Assembly: GCA_021832085.1 (NCBI GenBank)
Contig: JAKBLM010000028.1
Coordinates: forward strand, 1 to 49,946
From: Acidobacteriota bacterium
GTDB taxonomy: Bacteria; Acidobacteriota; Terriglobia; Acidiferrales; UBA7541
DNA length: 49,946 nucleotides
Direction: 5' to 3'
The translations under genes were made by a program, and so were the position numbers. Positions 32,340-41,900 of this stretch are shown here, piece after piece. Within the stretch, counting starts at the first letter, position 1. Each line of letters starts with the position of its first letter. The notes under the pieces were generated by a model. It worked only from the letters and a program-made list of their open reading frames with translations. It did no database searches and was not told where the DNA came from.

Positions 32340-33341
32340 CTATGCGCCGTGGAATGCGAGAGGGATGGGCGTGAAGCAGAGCAAGAAGATCACAAGGCCG
32401 ATGAAGGCCCAGAATTTCCGCTTCTCGTCGAGTGGCTCCCAATAGTCGAGCAGCGGCGGATGGCGGAGGCCGAGGAAGACGAGAAGAAGCGCGGCCCAGA
32501 GCAGCCAGCCGGACCAGAGATAGCCCATCGGCACCAAGGCGAGGATGACAGCAAGGGAAATATAGCGGTGCTTATCGGGCGCGACGGCGTAAACGACGTG
32601 GCCACCATCGAGCTGGCTCACCGGCAGGAGATTCAATGCGGTAACGAAAAGTCCCACCCACGCGGCGCGGCCGACCGGGTCGAGCAGCAGATCGCCTTGG
32701 CGGACGTTCGGGCGAAGAATCGATTCGAGCAGCTTCACAAGGGGTGGATTACCAAAGACGATCCAGCCCTGCGACTGGGCGCCGGGAACGACCTTGGACA
32801 TGGCAATGCCAACGACGAGCGCGGGCAGCGCGAACAGGAAACCCACGACCGGGCCGGAAAGGCCGACATCGAACAGGGCCTTGCGATTGAAAATCGGGGC
32901 GCGAATGCGAATGAAGGCGCCGAAGGTGCCAATCAGGGTCGGCGCAGGGACGAAATAGGGAAAGCTGGCGGGGATGTGGTAGTGGCGGCAGGCGAAGAAA
33001 TGGCCGAGTTCGTGGGCCAGCAGAATGACCATCAAGGTGAAGGCGAACGGCAAGCCGGTGAGCAAAAGAGCAGGATGGGCGATAACGGTGGCGTAGGGGA
33101 AGACGCGGCCATTGGTGAAGGGAGCGACACCAGCCTGGTAGGCGGAAGCGAACTCAGTGCCGACTGCCAGTGTGGAGAAGATGGTGAGCACAAAGAGGAT
33201 CGCCGCGATGACCGCGCCGCGCGTGTCGCGGCGCGAGGACCGATAGAACGGCGGCACCTGGATCCGAGCGCCGACTGGCGGTACGGTAATTTCCACTGGG
33301 GACTGGCGATAACCGTTGCCGTCACTCATGGTCCCGTCCAT
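32340..33341 (-). CDS. M50 (site-2 protease family) membrane metalloprotease
   Basis: Intramembrane zinc protease. With the ATG at 33341 the protein has 333 residues, seven or so membrane helices, the zinc motif HELGH (His110, Glu111, His114) and the third ligand in NLLPVSQLDGGH (Asp245). The arrangement resembles plant and bacterial EGY1-like members without a PDZ domain. The start could also be ATG 33329 or GTG 33359; none has a strong ribosome binding site. It follows the HU gene on the same strand by 65 nt and may be cotranscribed. Substrate is unknown. Confidence 0.87.
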   Translation of the reverse strand: MDGTMSDGNGYRQSPVEITVPPVGARIQVPPFYRSSRRDTRGAVIAAILFVLTIFSTLAVGTEFASAYQAGVAPFTNGRVFPYATVIAHPALLLTGLPFAFTLMVILLAHELGHFFACRHYHIPASFPYFVPAPTLIGTFGAFIRIRAPIFNRKALFDVGLSGPVVGFLFALPALVVGIAMSKVVPGAQSQGWIVFGNPPLVKLLESILRPNVRQGDLLLDPVGRAAWVGLFVTALNLLPVSQLDGGHVVYAVAPDKHRYISLAVILALVPMGYLWSGWLLWAALLLVFLGLRHPPLLDYWEPLDEKRKFWAFIGLVIFLLCFTPIPLAFHGA

Positions 33342-33406
33342 CTTAGCCGAACGGGCCACGACACGGCGAGTAGACAGGATGGGCCGCAGGCATCAACCGC
33401 AAAGGA

Positions 33407-33679
33407 TCAGAGCGATTGCAGTTCCTTGCCGGGCTTGAAACGAACAGCCTTGCCCGGGGGAATGCTGACCTGCTCGCCAGTACGAGGGTTGCGGCCTACG
33501 CCCGTTTTCCGGGGCTTGACGGTGAAAACACCAAAGCGGCGCAACTCGATTCGATGGCCCTCAGCGAGGGCACGTTTCATCGACTCGAAAACCGTTTCCA
33601 CCGCTACTTCGGCCTTGCTGCGGGAAATCCGGTTGCCGAGGTGTTCCACAACAGCGTTCACGAGGTCCAGCTTGATCAT
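33407..33679 (-). CDS. HU/IHF-family DNA-binding protein
   Basis: A 90-residue histone-like protein that bends and compacts DNA. It starts MIKLDLVNAVVEHLGNRISR and has the conserved core IELRRFGVFTVKPRKTGVGR with the DNA-binding arm GRNPRTGEQVSIPPGKAVRF. It resembles both HU and IHF chains; sequence alone does not decide. TGGAGGCGGG precedes ATG 33679, and a good promoter lies at 33701-33730. Confidence 0.95.
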   Translation of the reverse strand: MIKLDLVNAVVEHLGNRISRSKAEVAVETVFESMKRALAEGHRIELRRFGVFTVKPRKTGVGRNPRTGEQVSIPPGKAVRFKPGKELQSL

Positions 33680-33700
33680 CCCGCCTCCAAGTAGCGGAGA

Positions 33701-33730
33701 ATGCTAGACATGGCTGCCCTCGCTTGTCAA
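33701..33730 (-). promoter_or_regulatory. Sigma-70 promoter of the HU gene
   Basis: On the minus strand TTGACA (33730-33725), an 18-nt spacer and TAGCAT (33706-33701). The -35 is perfect. Transcription would begin near 33694, giving a leader of about 15 nt before the start codon at 33679. Confidence 0.65.
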
Positions 33731-33955
33731 GCATAGAAGCGAAAAACGTGCGCCCGCCCGGTCGCCTCGGCCACGGGGCACTGACAAATGGCGCGAAAAC
33801 AGGCCCAGAACGGCGTCCAGCAACCGTGAGAACGAGGAACGGGTATGGGGGGGCGAGGCCCGATCGGGAAAAACAGGGCGGAGGGAGGCGTTCCCTTTGC
33901 CGAACCGGCCGCGGCATATTAAACTGCGCTGCTTTTACGCGAGGGGAGGGAAGCG

Positions 33956-34510
33956 ATGAGCGTCAAAAGCGACCGCTGGATCCGGCGGATGGCTTTGGAG
34001 CAGAAGATGATCGAACCGTTCGTGGACCGGCAGGTGCGGGAAGGGGTGATCAGCTACGGTGTTTCCTCCTACGGTTACGACATGCGCGTGGCCGACGAAT
34101 TCCGGATTTTCACGAACGTGAACTCGACGACGGTGGACCCGAAGCAGTTCGATGCGCGCTCGCTCGTGGAGTTCAAGGGAGACGTGTGCATCATTCCGCC
34201 GAACTCGTTTGCACTGGGGCGGTCGGTGGAATATTTCCGCATACCCCGCAGCGTGCTGACGATCTGCGTGGGGAAGTCGACCTATGCCCGCTGCGGGATC
34301 ATCGTGAACGTGACGCCGTTCGAGCCGGAATGGGAGGGATTCGTGACACTGGAGATCAGCAACACGACGCCGCTGCCTGCCAGGATCTATGCGAACGAGG
34401 GATTGTGCCAGGTGATCTTTTTCGAGTCGGACGAAATCTGCGAGCAGTCGTACAAGGACAAGAAAGGGAAGTACCAGGCGCAAGGGGGGATCGTCTTGCC
34501 CCGGATATGA
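33956..34510 (+). CDS. dcd: dCTP deaminase
   Basis: Converts dCTP to dUTP (or directly to dUMP in bifunctional forms), feeding thymidylate synthesis. 184 residues: [57 protein letters not shown] (nucleotide site), the catalytic Glu in EPEWEG, and [29 protein letters not shown] upstream of ATG 33956 is a strong ribosome binding site. Transcribed divergently from the HU gene. Confidence 0.96.
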   Translation: MSVKSDRWIRRMALEQKMIEPFVDRQVREGVISYGVSSYGYDMRVADEFRIFTNVNSTTVDPKQFDARSLVEFKGDVCIIPPNSFALGRSVEYFRIPRSVLTICVGKSTYARCGIIVNVTPFEPEWEGFVTLEISNTTPLPARIYANEGLCQVIFFESDEICEQSYKDKKGKYQAQGGIVLPRI

Positions 34511-34599
34511 AACGGGGCGGCGCGCCGTGCACCCTCCCGTGAGCAGAGGGGAAGCGACGCGGGCGCCGCGAGGGCCGGCGGCGGGAGAAAGGCTGTGGA

Positions 34600-34989
34600 T
34601 CAGTCCTCGGACTGGGCGAGCGGGCCGGCCGTCAAGGATGCCACGGTGGCGACGGCGAGCAGGGCCGGCGGCAGCAGCGGCAAATAGACTTGGGCGGAGG
34701 CGATGGAAAGGCGTCCCGCCGAAATCGACGAGCGAAAGTCGCCGAGCAGCGTTCCGAGGCCGGGAACGTAGAACGCCCAACAGAGCAGCGCACCGACAAA
34801 CACGATCCACGCTGCCGAAGAGCCTTTGACCGCGCTCCAGGCCGTTCCGAGTCCCATGATCATCACACCGACCATGGCCACAAGCGGCAGGGAACCGCCC
34901 GGCGCCCACCAGAGGCCGTGCGACACCGCGCCGTAGATCTGGATGCCGGTTCCGATGGTCGCCACGAGGTAGATGATGACATTGGTCAT
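34600..34989 (-). CDS. Small four-helix membrane protein, unknown function
   Basis: 129 residues with about four hydrophobic segments (roughly 5-25, 33-53, 60-78, 96-120) and no family motif I recognise. The start MTNVIIYLVATIGTGIQIYG is compatible with an inner-membrane protein. It is convergent with dcd (89-nt gap) and 166 nt downstream of the SDR gene on the same strand. Codon use matches neighbours, so I think it is a real gene. Confidence 0.65.
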   Translation of the reverse strand: MTNVIIYLVATIGTGIQIYGAVSHGLWWAPGGSLPLVAMVGVMIMGLGTAWSAVKGSSAAWIVFVGALLCWAFYVPGLGTLLGDFRSSISAGRLSIASAQVYLPLLPPALLAVATVASLTAGPLAQSED

Positions 34990-35155
34990 CGCTTTACCGC
35001 CCTACACGAATTTTTGGGAAGGCGTTTCCCGACCTGCCCATTATTGGTCATTCTATGGAACCCCGGCCCGGTGAAAAGGATGCCTGATTCGACCCTTGGC
35101 TAATTGGCCACTGGCCATGACCACGATACCAGCCCGAGGCCAGGAGGCCGTTCGC

Positions 35156-35881
35156 TCAAGGTTTTTCCGTCGGACGCAGAAGCACCTCGCTGATGAAGCT
35201 TTGCGGTTGCTGGAGCAAGATCATCTCCACCGCGTGGGCGACATCGTCCGGTTGGAGCATCTTACGCGTATCCTTGCCCGAATGGGGAGAAAAATCGGTG
35301 AGGACGCTACCCGGACAGATAACGCTGGCGCGGATTCCATGGGCGCGAAGGTCTTCGGCCACCGAATAGGTCATGCCGGCCAAGCCCCATTTGGAGGCGC
35401 AATAGATGCTGCCGCCCGCAAAGGCGTTTTTTGCCGCCAGGGAGGCGATCTGGATAATGTGGCCATGACGACGGCGAATCATCCCGGGCACGACCTGGCG
35501 CATGAGCAGGAAGGGGGCTTTGAGGTTGGTGTCGATGATGCGGTCCCAATCAGCCTCGGTCGCTTCGTGGACCGGGCCGAACCAGGCGACGCCGGCGTTA
35601 TTCACCAGGATATCGATCTGTCCAAATCGGGAGAGGGTCAGTTCGACAAGGCGGGCGACTTCGTCGGGACGGGTGACATCGGTGGGAGTGGCGAGAGCAT
35701 CAATGCCCCGCTCGGCCAGCGTCCGGCGCGCCTCTCCCAGGGCTTCCGCATGACGGGCGCAGAGGCTCAAAGAGGCGCCCAAACGGCCGAGACGTTGGGC
35801 GATCGCCCAGCCGATGCCCCGGCTGGAACCGGTAACGAGAGCGACATGACCGGTGAGGGGCGAAGAATCGGCGGGCGGCAT
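35156..35881 (-). CDS. Short-chain dehydrogenase/reductase (SDR)
   Basis: NAD(P)-dependent oxidoreductase, 241 residues. Cofactor motif TGSSRGIGWAIA, ILVNNAGVAWFG, the active-site Ser in IIQIASLAAKNAFAGGS, and YCASK (Tyr and Lys) are all in place, as is VICPGSVLTDFSPH. Classical SDRs of this length act on ketones, alcohols or 3-ketoacyl groups; the substrate is not predictable. Start at ATG 35881 is chosen because AAGGAGGAATTC lies directly in front of it. Divergent from the secreted TPR gene. Confidence 0.92.
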   Translation of the reverse strand: MPPADSSPLTGHVALVTGSSRGIGWAIAQRLGRLGASLSLCARHAEALGEARRTLAERGIDALATPTDVTRPDEVARLVELTLSRFGQIDILVNNAGVAWFGPVHEATEADWDRIIDTNLKAPFLLMRQVVPGMIRRRHGHIIQIASLAAKNAFAGGSIYCASKWGLAGMTYSVAEDLRAHGIRASVICPGSVLTDFSPHSGKDTRKMLQPDDVAHAVEMILLQQPQSFISEVLLRPTEKP

Positions 35882-36010
35882 GAATTCCTCCTTGGCTCCT
35901 GGGGCCACTGGATGGCATTTCGTGCCATCATATCATCTGGGGGTTTCGAATCCGCAGGTCCCCGGCGGATGGGACGGGGACGCCGAATTCCCCAAAAGAA
36001 AAAGGGGCGC

Positions 36011-36039
36011 TTGAACGATCGCATAGCTTTTCCTATAAT
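36011..36039 (+). promoter_or_regulatory. Sigma-70 promoter of the TPR gene
   Basis: TTGAAC (36011-36016), exactly 17 nt, then a perfect TATAAT (36034-36039). Transcription would start near 36046 and leave a leader of about 80 nt before ATG 36125, which has AAGGAGG upstream. Confidence 0.7.
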
Positions 36040-36124
36040 CGCGGCTCTTTCGTGCCGCGTGAAGCTCGTTCTTCCGTTTGGTTCGACTCGCCGTGGAAAG
36101 AAGTCTTAAGGAGGCAGATTCACG

Positions 36125-37588
36125 ATGTTAAAAGGGATCACTCGCTCCGGGCTGGCCGTCACTCTGGCGTTGGCATTCTCACTGGCCGGCCTTGCGACTG
36201 CGGCCCGCGCGCAGGCGCAGCAAGAGAAACCTGCCTACACCTACGCCGAATACAATGCCTATCAGGCCGCGGCGAAGGAAACCAACCCCGAGCAGCGGGT
36301 CAAGTTGCTGGAGGACTTCGTAACGAAGTTTCCGAAGTCGACGCTGCTGCCGTACGTGTATCAGGCGTTCTACCAGACCTACGACAACCTGAAACAGTAC
36401 GACAAGGTGATCGAATACGCCGACAAGCTGATCAACAGCACGTCGAGCGAAGTCACGAATGGCATGAAGCTGCAGGCGATCCTGGCGCGCGAGGTGGCAT
36501 TCAATTACAGCTTCAGCCCAAGCGCGTCCGACGCGACCACGCAGGCGCAAGAGGCCCGCAAGGACGCGGCCCTGGGCCTACAGTTGCTCGATGGCCTGCC
36601 CAAGCCAAAGGGCATGAGCGACGCGCAGTTCGCTGCCGAGAAGAAAAGTCCCAGCACGCTGCTCCATTACACGGAGGGCTACTCCGCCTTGATTCTGAAG
36701 GACTATCCGGCGGCCGAGAAGTCCTTCATCGCCGCGCTGCACAACGATCCGAAGGATTCGGTGACCTATTTCCGGCTCGGCGTGGCCTATCTGGAACAGG
36801 CTGCGCAGGAAGCGGCCGCCGCGCCCGCGAGTTCGTCCTCCGGCGGCACGTCGGCGGCAACCACGTCAGCAACCAGCGGGGCCGGTACCAGTGGGACGGG
36901 AACCGGCGGTGCGACCGGGACGACAGCCGCACCAGCGCCGCTGCCAGGTCCTTCGGCAGGGCAGGCGGAGTACATCAAGGGCTTCTGGGCGCTGGCGAGG
37001 TCGATTGCCTTGAACGGGCCTAGCAAGCAGCAGGTGCAGTCGTACCTGCAGAACCAGATGCTGGTCTATCAGAAAACAGCCTGCCAAAACCTGCTAACTG
37101 ACGAGATGAACAAGCTGCTGCAGATGGCGCAGACGACCGATACCGTGAACCCACCGGCCGGCTACACGCTGCCGAGCGGCGTCCAGCTCAATAACTATTT
37201 GCAGAACACCAACCTCTTCACGATCATGCAAGACCTGCAGGTCGGAGGCGACCGGGCCAAGTTCGTGTGGCTGGCGGTTTGCGGGAACGAGTTTCCGGAA
37301 GTGCCGGTAAAGGTGATCAGCGTGACGCCGACGACCACCGGGGTCGACATGCAGGTTTACAGCGGCCAGAGCGCGAAGGATTTGCAGGCCGCCAAGACCG
37401 CCAACATGGACGTGAAAGTTTCCAACCAGCCCGCGGCGCAGCGGCTGAAGAAAGGCGATATCGTCCGCTTCACCGGGACAGTGGTGAGCTATGATCCGCC
37501 GCCAACCTTCCTGCTGCACTGGAACAACGCCCAGGTGAACCCGGCCGACATTCCCGGGGCGAAGCCGGGGCTGAGAAGGCCTCGATAG
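36125..37588 (+). CDS. Secreted TPR-repeat protein, unknown function
   Basis: A 487-residue exported protein. The signal peptide ends near ALATAARAQA (about 30). Residues of about 35-235 form TPR-like helices (PEQRVKLLEDFVTKFPKST; DYPAAEKSFIAALHNDPKDS; YFRLGVAYLEQAAQ). A Ser/Thr/Gly/Ala linker (about 236-280) separates a C-terminal region that includes a small beta domain (about 390-475, VPVKVISVTPTTTGVDMQVY). No enzyme motif is present; a scaffold or envelope-assembly role is a guess. Single gene with its own promoter and terminator. Confidence 0.85.
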   Translation: MLKGITRSGLAVTLALAFSLAGLATAARAQAQQEKPAYTYAEYNAYQAAAKETNPEQRVKLLEDFVTKFPKSTLLPYVYQAFYQTYDNLKQYDKVIEYADKLINSTSSEVTNGMKLQAILAREVAFNYSFSPSASDATTQAQEARKDAALGLQLLDGLPKPKGMSDAQFAAEKKSPSTLLHYTEGYSALILKDYPAAEKSFIAALHNDPKDSVTYFRLGVAYLEQAAQEAAAAPASSSSGGTSAATTSATSGAGTSGTGTGGATGTTAAPAPLPGPSAGQAEYIKGFWALARSIALNGPSKQQVQSYLQNQMLVYQKTACQNLLTDEMNKLLQMAQTTDTVNPPAGYTLPSGVQLNNYLQNTNLFTIMQDLQVGGDRAKFVWLAVCGNEFPEVPVKVISVTPTTTGVDMQVYSGQSAKDLQAAKTANMDVKVSNQPAAQRLKKGDIVRFTGTVVSYDPPPTFLLHWNNAQVNPADIPGAKPGLRRPR

Positions 37589-37627
37589 AGCGGGCCGGCG
37601 GCACGCCGGGATACCGCGAGACAGAAG

Positions 37628-37669
37628 CGCCGCAGCAAGGGCAGGAGCCTGGCTGCGGCGTTTTTCTTT
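37628..37669 (+). terminator. Rho-independent terminator of the TPR gene
   Basis: A perfect 9-bp stem cgccgcagc (37628-37636) / gctgcggcg (37652-37660) followed by tttttcttt, 40 nt after the TPR stop codon. Confidence 0.8.
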
Positions 37670-37742
37670 CGGGGGCACGACCCGGGGGCAAGCCGGAAGT
37701 TTTTCGGCCGAGCGGGCCCGGAACGACGGCCGGAGCAGGTAC

Positions 37743-37964
37743 TCAGCGGCGGCGGTTCGTCTGACGGTCGAGGTGGAATTTTTCCAGTTTACGGCTTAGC
37801 GTGTTGCGGTGAATGCCGAGAAGCTTGGCGGCGCGGCACTGGTTGCCGCCCGCGCCCTCCATCGCGGCCTTGATGAATTTCTTCTCGAATTCCTCGACAG
37901 CCTCGTCGAGAAGAATGCCGCGGCTGACCATCTGTGACACTAACGATTCAAGCTGGTCCTTCAA
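37743..37964 (-). CDS. Fis-type helix-turn-helix protein, small
   Basis: 73 residues ending in a Fis/HTH_8 domain: EEFEKKFIKAAMEGAGGNQC and RAAKLLGIHRNTLSRKLEKF, the DNA-binding end also found in NtrC-type sigma-54 activators. It starts with TTG 37964 behind GGGAG. It is the third gene of the smc-purC-fis operon, 37 nt after purC. It may be a nucleoid protein or a small regulator; with rpoN in the same window, a role near sigma-54 control is possible but unproven. Confidence 0.85.
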   Translation of the reverse strand: MKDQLESLVSQMVSRGILLDEAVEEFEKKFIKAAMEGAGGNQCRAAKLLGIHRNTLSRKLEKFHLDRQTNRRR

Positions 37965-38001
37965 AGCCGAACTCCCGCAAAAGGGGTGTTTTTTTCTGCG
38001 C

Positions 38002-38901
38002 TCAGGCCAACTCGCTTCCGGTGAGCCGCCGATAGACTTCGCGATATTTCGCTTGGGTCGCGGCGACGACGTCGGAAGGGAGTTCCGGAGCGGGTGGCTG
38101 TTTCGGCCAGCGAATCCGTTCCAGATAGTCGCGAACGAACTGCTTGTCGAAGGAAGGCTGGGAACCGCCGGGCGTGTAGCTGTCCGCCGGCCAGAAACGG
38201 GAGGAATCCGGCGTCAGGGCCTCGTCGATCCAGAGAAGCTCGCCGTCGAGGAGGCCAAATTCGAATTTCGTGTCGGCGATCAGGATGCCGCGCTGCTCGG
38301 CGAACTCGGCGGCGCGACGGTAGAGTTCGAGGCTTATTTCGCGGAGTTGCTCACTGCGCTCGTTTCCGAGCCGCCGGGCCATTTCCTGGAAAGAGATATT
38401 CTCGTCGTGGCCGGATTCGGCCTTGGTGGCCGGGGTAAAAATCGGCTCGGGCAGCCGAGCCGATTCGACGAGTCCGGGCGGGAGCGAGATGCCGCAAACG
38501 CTGGAACTCTGCTGATATTCCTTCCAGCCGGAGCCGGCCAGGTAGCCGCGCACCACGCATTCGAACCGAATCGGATCGGTGCGGCGCACGAGCATGGAAC
38601 GGCCGCGAACCTCGTCGGCGTAAGGATCTAGCTCTTTGGGAAACTCGGTTCCGCTGATGACGTGATTGGGGACAACATCGCTCAGTTTCTCGAACCAGAA
38701 GAGCGAAAGCTGGTTCAAGACGCGGCCTTTGTCGGGAATCGGCGTCGGCAAGACGACGTCGAAAGCCGAAAGGCGATCGGTGGCAACCAGGACAAGCCGG
38801 TCACCGAATTCGTAGATGTCACGGACTTTGCCGCGGGTGAGAAGTTTCACGCCCGCGAAGTTGGTTTCGCGCACAGTCGGATGACCTGTCGGTGGTGTCA
38901 T
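38002..38901 (-). CDS. purC: SAICAR synthetase (purine synthesis)
   Basis: Phosphoribosylaminoimidazole-succinocarboxamide synthase joins CAIR and aspartate using ATP in purine synthesis. 299 residues: GKVRDIYEFGDRLVLVATDR with SAFDVV (ATP site), RSMLVRRTDPIRFECVVRGY, ESGHDENISF, and IADTKFEFGLLDGELLWIDE with ALTPDSSRFW. The length fits the longer type shared with yeast and many bacteria. 65 nt downstream of smc, probably cotranscribed. Confidence 0.96.
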   Translation of the reverse strand: MTPPTGHPTVRETNFAGVKLLTRGKVRDIYEFGDRLVLVATDRLSAFDVVLPTPIPDKGRVLNQLSLFWFEKLSDVVPNHVISGTEFPKELDPYADEVRGRSMLVRRTDPIRFECVVRGYLAGSGWKEYQQSSSVCGISLPPGLVESARLPEPIFTPATKAESGHDENISFQEMARRLGNERSEQLREISLELYRRAAEFAEQRGILIADTKFEFGLLDGELLWIDEALTPDSSRFWPADSYTPGGSQPSFDKQFVRDYLERIRWPKQPPAPELPSDVVAATQAKYREVYRRLTGSELA

Positions 38902-38966
38902 AGGTTTTTCGAAGGCGGTATTGTAGCCGACCAGAGCAGATTGTCAACCTGGCAGGGTGAGCCTGA

Positions 38967-41900
38967 TCAGGCGGCATCGCTTTCCGGCTCGTCCCAGCGG
39001 ACCGAGACGATGCGGGAAATGCCCGGTTCCTGCATGGTGACGCCGTAAAGGGCCGTGCCCATTTCCATGGTGCGACGATTGTGGGTCACGACCAGAAACT
39101 GCGTGTCGTTGCTCATCTCGGCCAGCATCTGATTGAAGCGGGTAACGTTGGACTCGTCGAGCGGGGCATCGACTTCGTCGAGGACGCAGAACGGGCTCGG
39201 CTGGAAGCGGAAAATCGCGATCAGCAGCGCCAGGGCGGTCAGCGCCTTTTCGCCACCGGAAAGCAGCATCACGTTCTGAAGCCGCTTGCCTGGGGGCTGG
39301 GCGACGATATCGAGGCCGGGTTCGCCGCCGCTGTCGGGTTCGCCGAGCCGCATCGCGGCGGCGCCGCCGCCGAAGAGCGAGGTGAAGGCCTCGGCGAAGT
39401 TGCTATTGATCTGGACGAAGGCCTGCGCGAAACGCTCGCGCGAGGCGAGATCGAGCTCGGCGATGGCCTGCTGCGTGTCGGCAATCGACTGAACCAGGTC
39501 GTCGCGCTCGCGGGTGAGGAAAATCGAACGCTCCTCGCACTGCTTGAATTCCTCGAGAGCCATCATGTTGATCGGTCCCATGGAATCGAGCCGCTCCTTC
39601 ATCTCGCGGTAGCTGGTTTCGGCGGCGGCGAGCTGATCGGGTGTGAGAGCGACGGGCTCGGCTGGAATCTGGTCGGGCGAGACGCCGAGCTCGGCCTGGC
39701 AGGCGTCGCTCAGGTGCTGGATTTCCGATTGCAGGCGCGCCGCCTCGACTTCAACGCGGCCGCGCTCCTCGCGAGCCTGGTCGAGCTGCTGGCGAGCGCC
39801 ACGCAGCGTTTCGCCGAGTTCGAGGGAGCGGGAGCGCGATCCGCGGAATTCCTCTTCGAGGCGAGCGCCCTGCTCCTCGAGTTCCACGGTCCGGCGGGCC
39901 AACTGCTCGAGTTCGGCCTCGGCCACGGTGCTATCGGCGGCGAGCTGGGAGCGGCGGGCCTCCAGGGCCTCGCGATCGCGCCGCAACTGCTCCGCGCGGC
40001 GGGAAAGCTCGGCGTGTTCGGCAGCAACGGCCTGGGCGGCGGCTTCGGCGGCGGCTACGCGTTCGGTCATCCCGGCCAGATCGGCACGGCCATTGGCCAG
40101 GCGGGCTTGCTCGGCGGAGAGTTCTTCTCGCAGTGTGGCGAGGCGGGCGGCGGAGTCGCCGAGTTCGGCTTCGTTGGCTTCGCGGGCGGCCGTGGCCTGC
40201 TCGATGCGGAGCTGGGCTTGCGCGGCGCGAAGATCGGCCGCATCGAGTTCGCGACGCCAGCGATCGAGCCGGCTGTGGCATTCCGCGAGTTCCCGAGTAA
40301 TCCGGCTGTTTTCGGCCAAAGCGTGCTCGCGGGCCTGGGCGGCGGCAACGGAAAGCTTTTCAGCCTCGAGGGCTTCGGACTGGGCGCCATCGACGGCGGT
40401 GGAAAGCTCGGCGATATCGGATTCGAGGGCGGCGCGGCGAGTTTCGCAGTCGGCCAGGCGCGACTCCTGCCTCTCGGTTTCCGCTTCGAGATCGCGCAGT
40501 TCGCGCTTGATTGCCAACGGACCGGCCTGCCCCGGCTTGCCGCCACCGACCAGACGGCCGTGATACCAGGAACCGTCGGTGGTGACGAAATATTGGCCGT
40601 GATGGGCGTGAGCCAGTTCCTCGGCCGCGGCGGCCGTTTCCACCAGGAAAGCCGTGCGGAGGCGCGGCAGGAAATGCTTGGCCGCCTCGCCGAGGGGACG
40701 GCGGAAACTGACGAGACGATCCATGCGGGCGATGACACCGGGCTGGTGCTCGGTCGGCGATTCAGGCTCGGCCTTCACTTCGAGCGAGCCGAGCGAATCG
40801 ACAAAAAAAGTGGCACGGCCGCCGAATTCGCTACGGAGCAGGTGAATGCCGGCACGGGCGGAATCGAAACTTTCGACGACGACATAATCGAGTTCGTCGC
40901 GGAGGAACTGCTCGACCGCGGCCTCGTAGCCCGGCTCGACTTCGGCGTAGTCGGAGAGCAGGCCGGTGGTCCGGAAACCGTACTTTTCGCCTTCGCCATT
41001 CAGGCTGAGCAGCTTCTGGATCGTTCCACCCGTATAGGCGCGCTCGCGAAGAATTTCGTCGAGCGAAGCCTGGCGGGCGCGGGCGGCGGCGAGTTGCTCG
41101 CGGGACTGGGTGGCCTCGGCGACCGCGGCGATCTGGAGGCGGCGCTGTTCAGCGAGGTGCGTCTGGAGATCGGCGAGGCGAGTGCCGGCAGTCTCGGCAC
41201 GGGCGCGGGCCTGGCTCCAATCGGCCTCCACGGAAGCCAGGGAAGCGGACTGCTGCTCGCATAGGGCGCACAAGCGGGCGGCGGCTTCTTCCTCCTGCGC
41301 AAGAGCCTCGGCGTGGTGGCGGCGGGCCTCACGGGCCTCGGCGCCTTCGACCATGGCGCGAGAGATTTCCTCGGCGAGACGCCGGCTTTCACGCGTTACC
41401 TCGTCCCGGCGGGCAGCCAGGCGGCGTTCCTCGGCCTCGATGGCATGGGCGCGGCCGGCGAGGGCGGTGGCGGCAACTTCGAGTTCGGCTTTCTGGCGGC
41501 GCAGCGATTCGAGCGCCTCGCGCTGGGAATCGAGCCGGGACTGGATGGCGAGGGAACGCTCGGCAACTTCGGCGGCCTGGACGTCGAACTGGCCGATCTG
41601 GAATGCCAACTGCTGGTCCTGCTGGCGGTTGTAAGTAAGGCGGTTGCGGTTGCGATCGGCCTCGAGTGTGGCCTGGTTGCGCTGGTTCTGATTTTCGCGA
41701 AGCTCCGCTTCGAGCTGGTAGGCGCGGGATTCCAGGCGCTGCTGTTCGGTCTCGACTTCGGCCAGGCTGGCGGCCTGGGCGGCTTCGCGATCGCGCAACT
41801 CGGTGAGCTGGGCGGCAAGGCGCTCCGCTTCGACGCTCATGCGGCTCCATTTCGCATTGAGGACGGTGGTGAGGACGCGGCGGATCTCGTCGCGCAGCTC

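Noticed and set aside
35096..36109. Plus-strand frame of about 340 codons over the SDR gene
   Set aside because: Antisense to a complete SDR with all catalytic motifs and a strong ribosome binding site.
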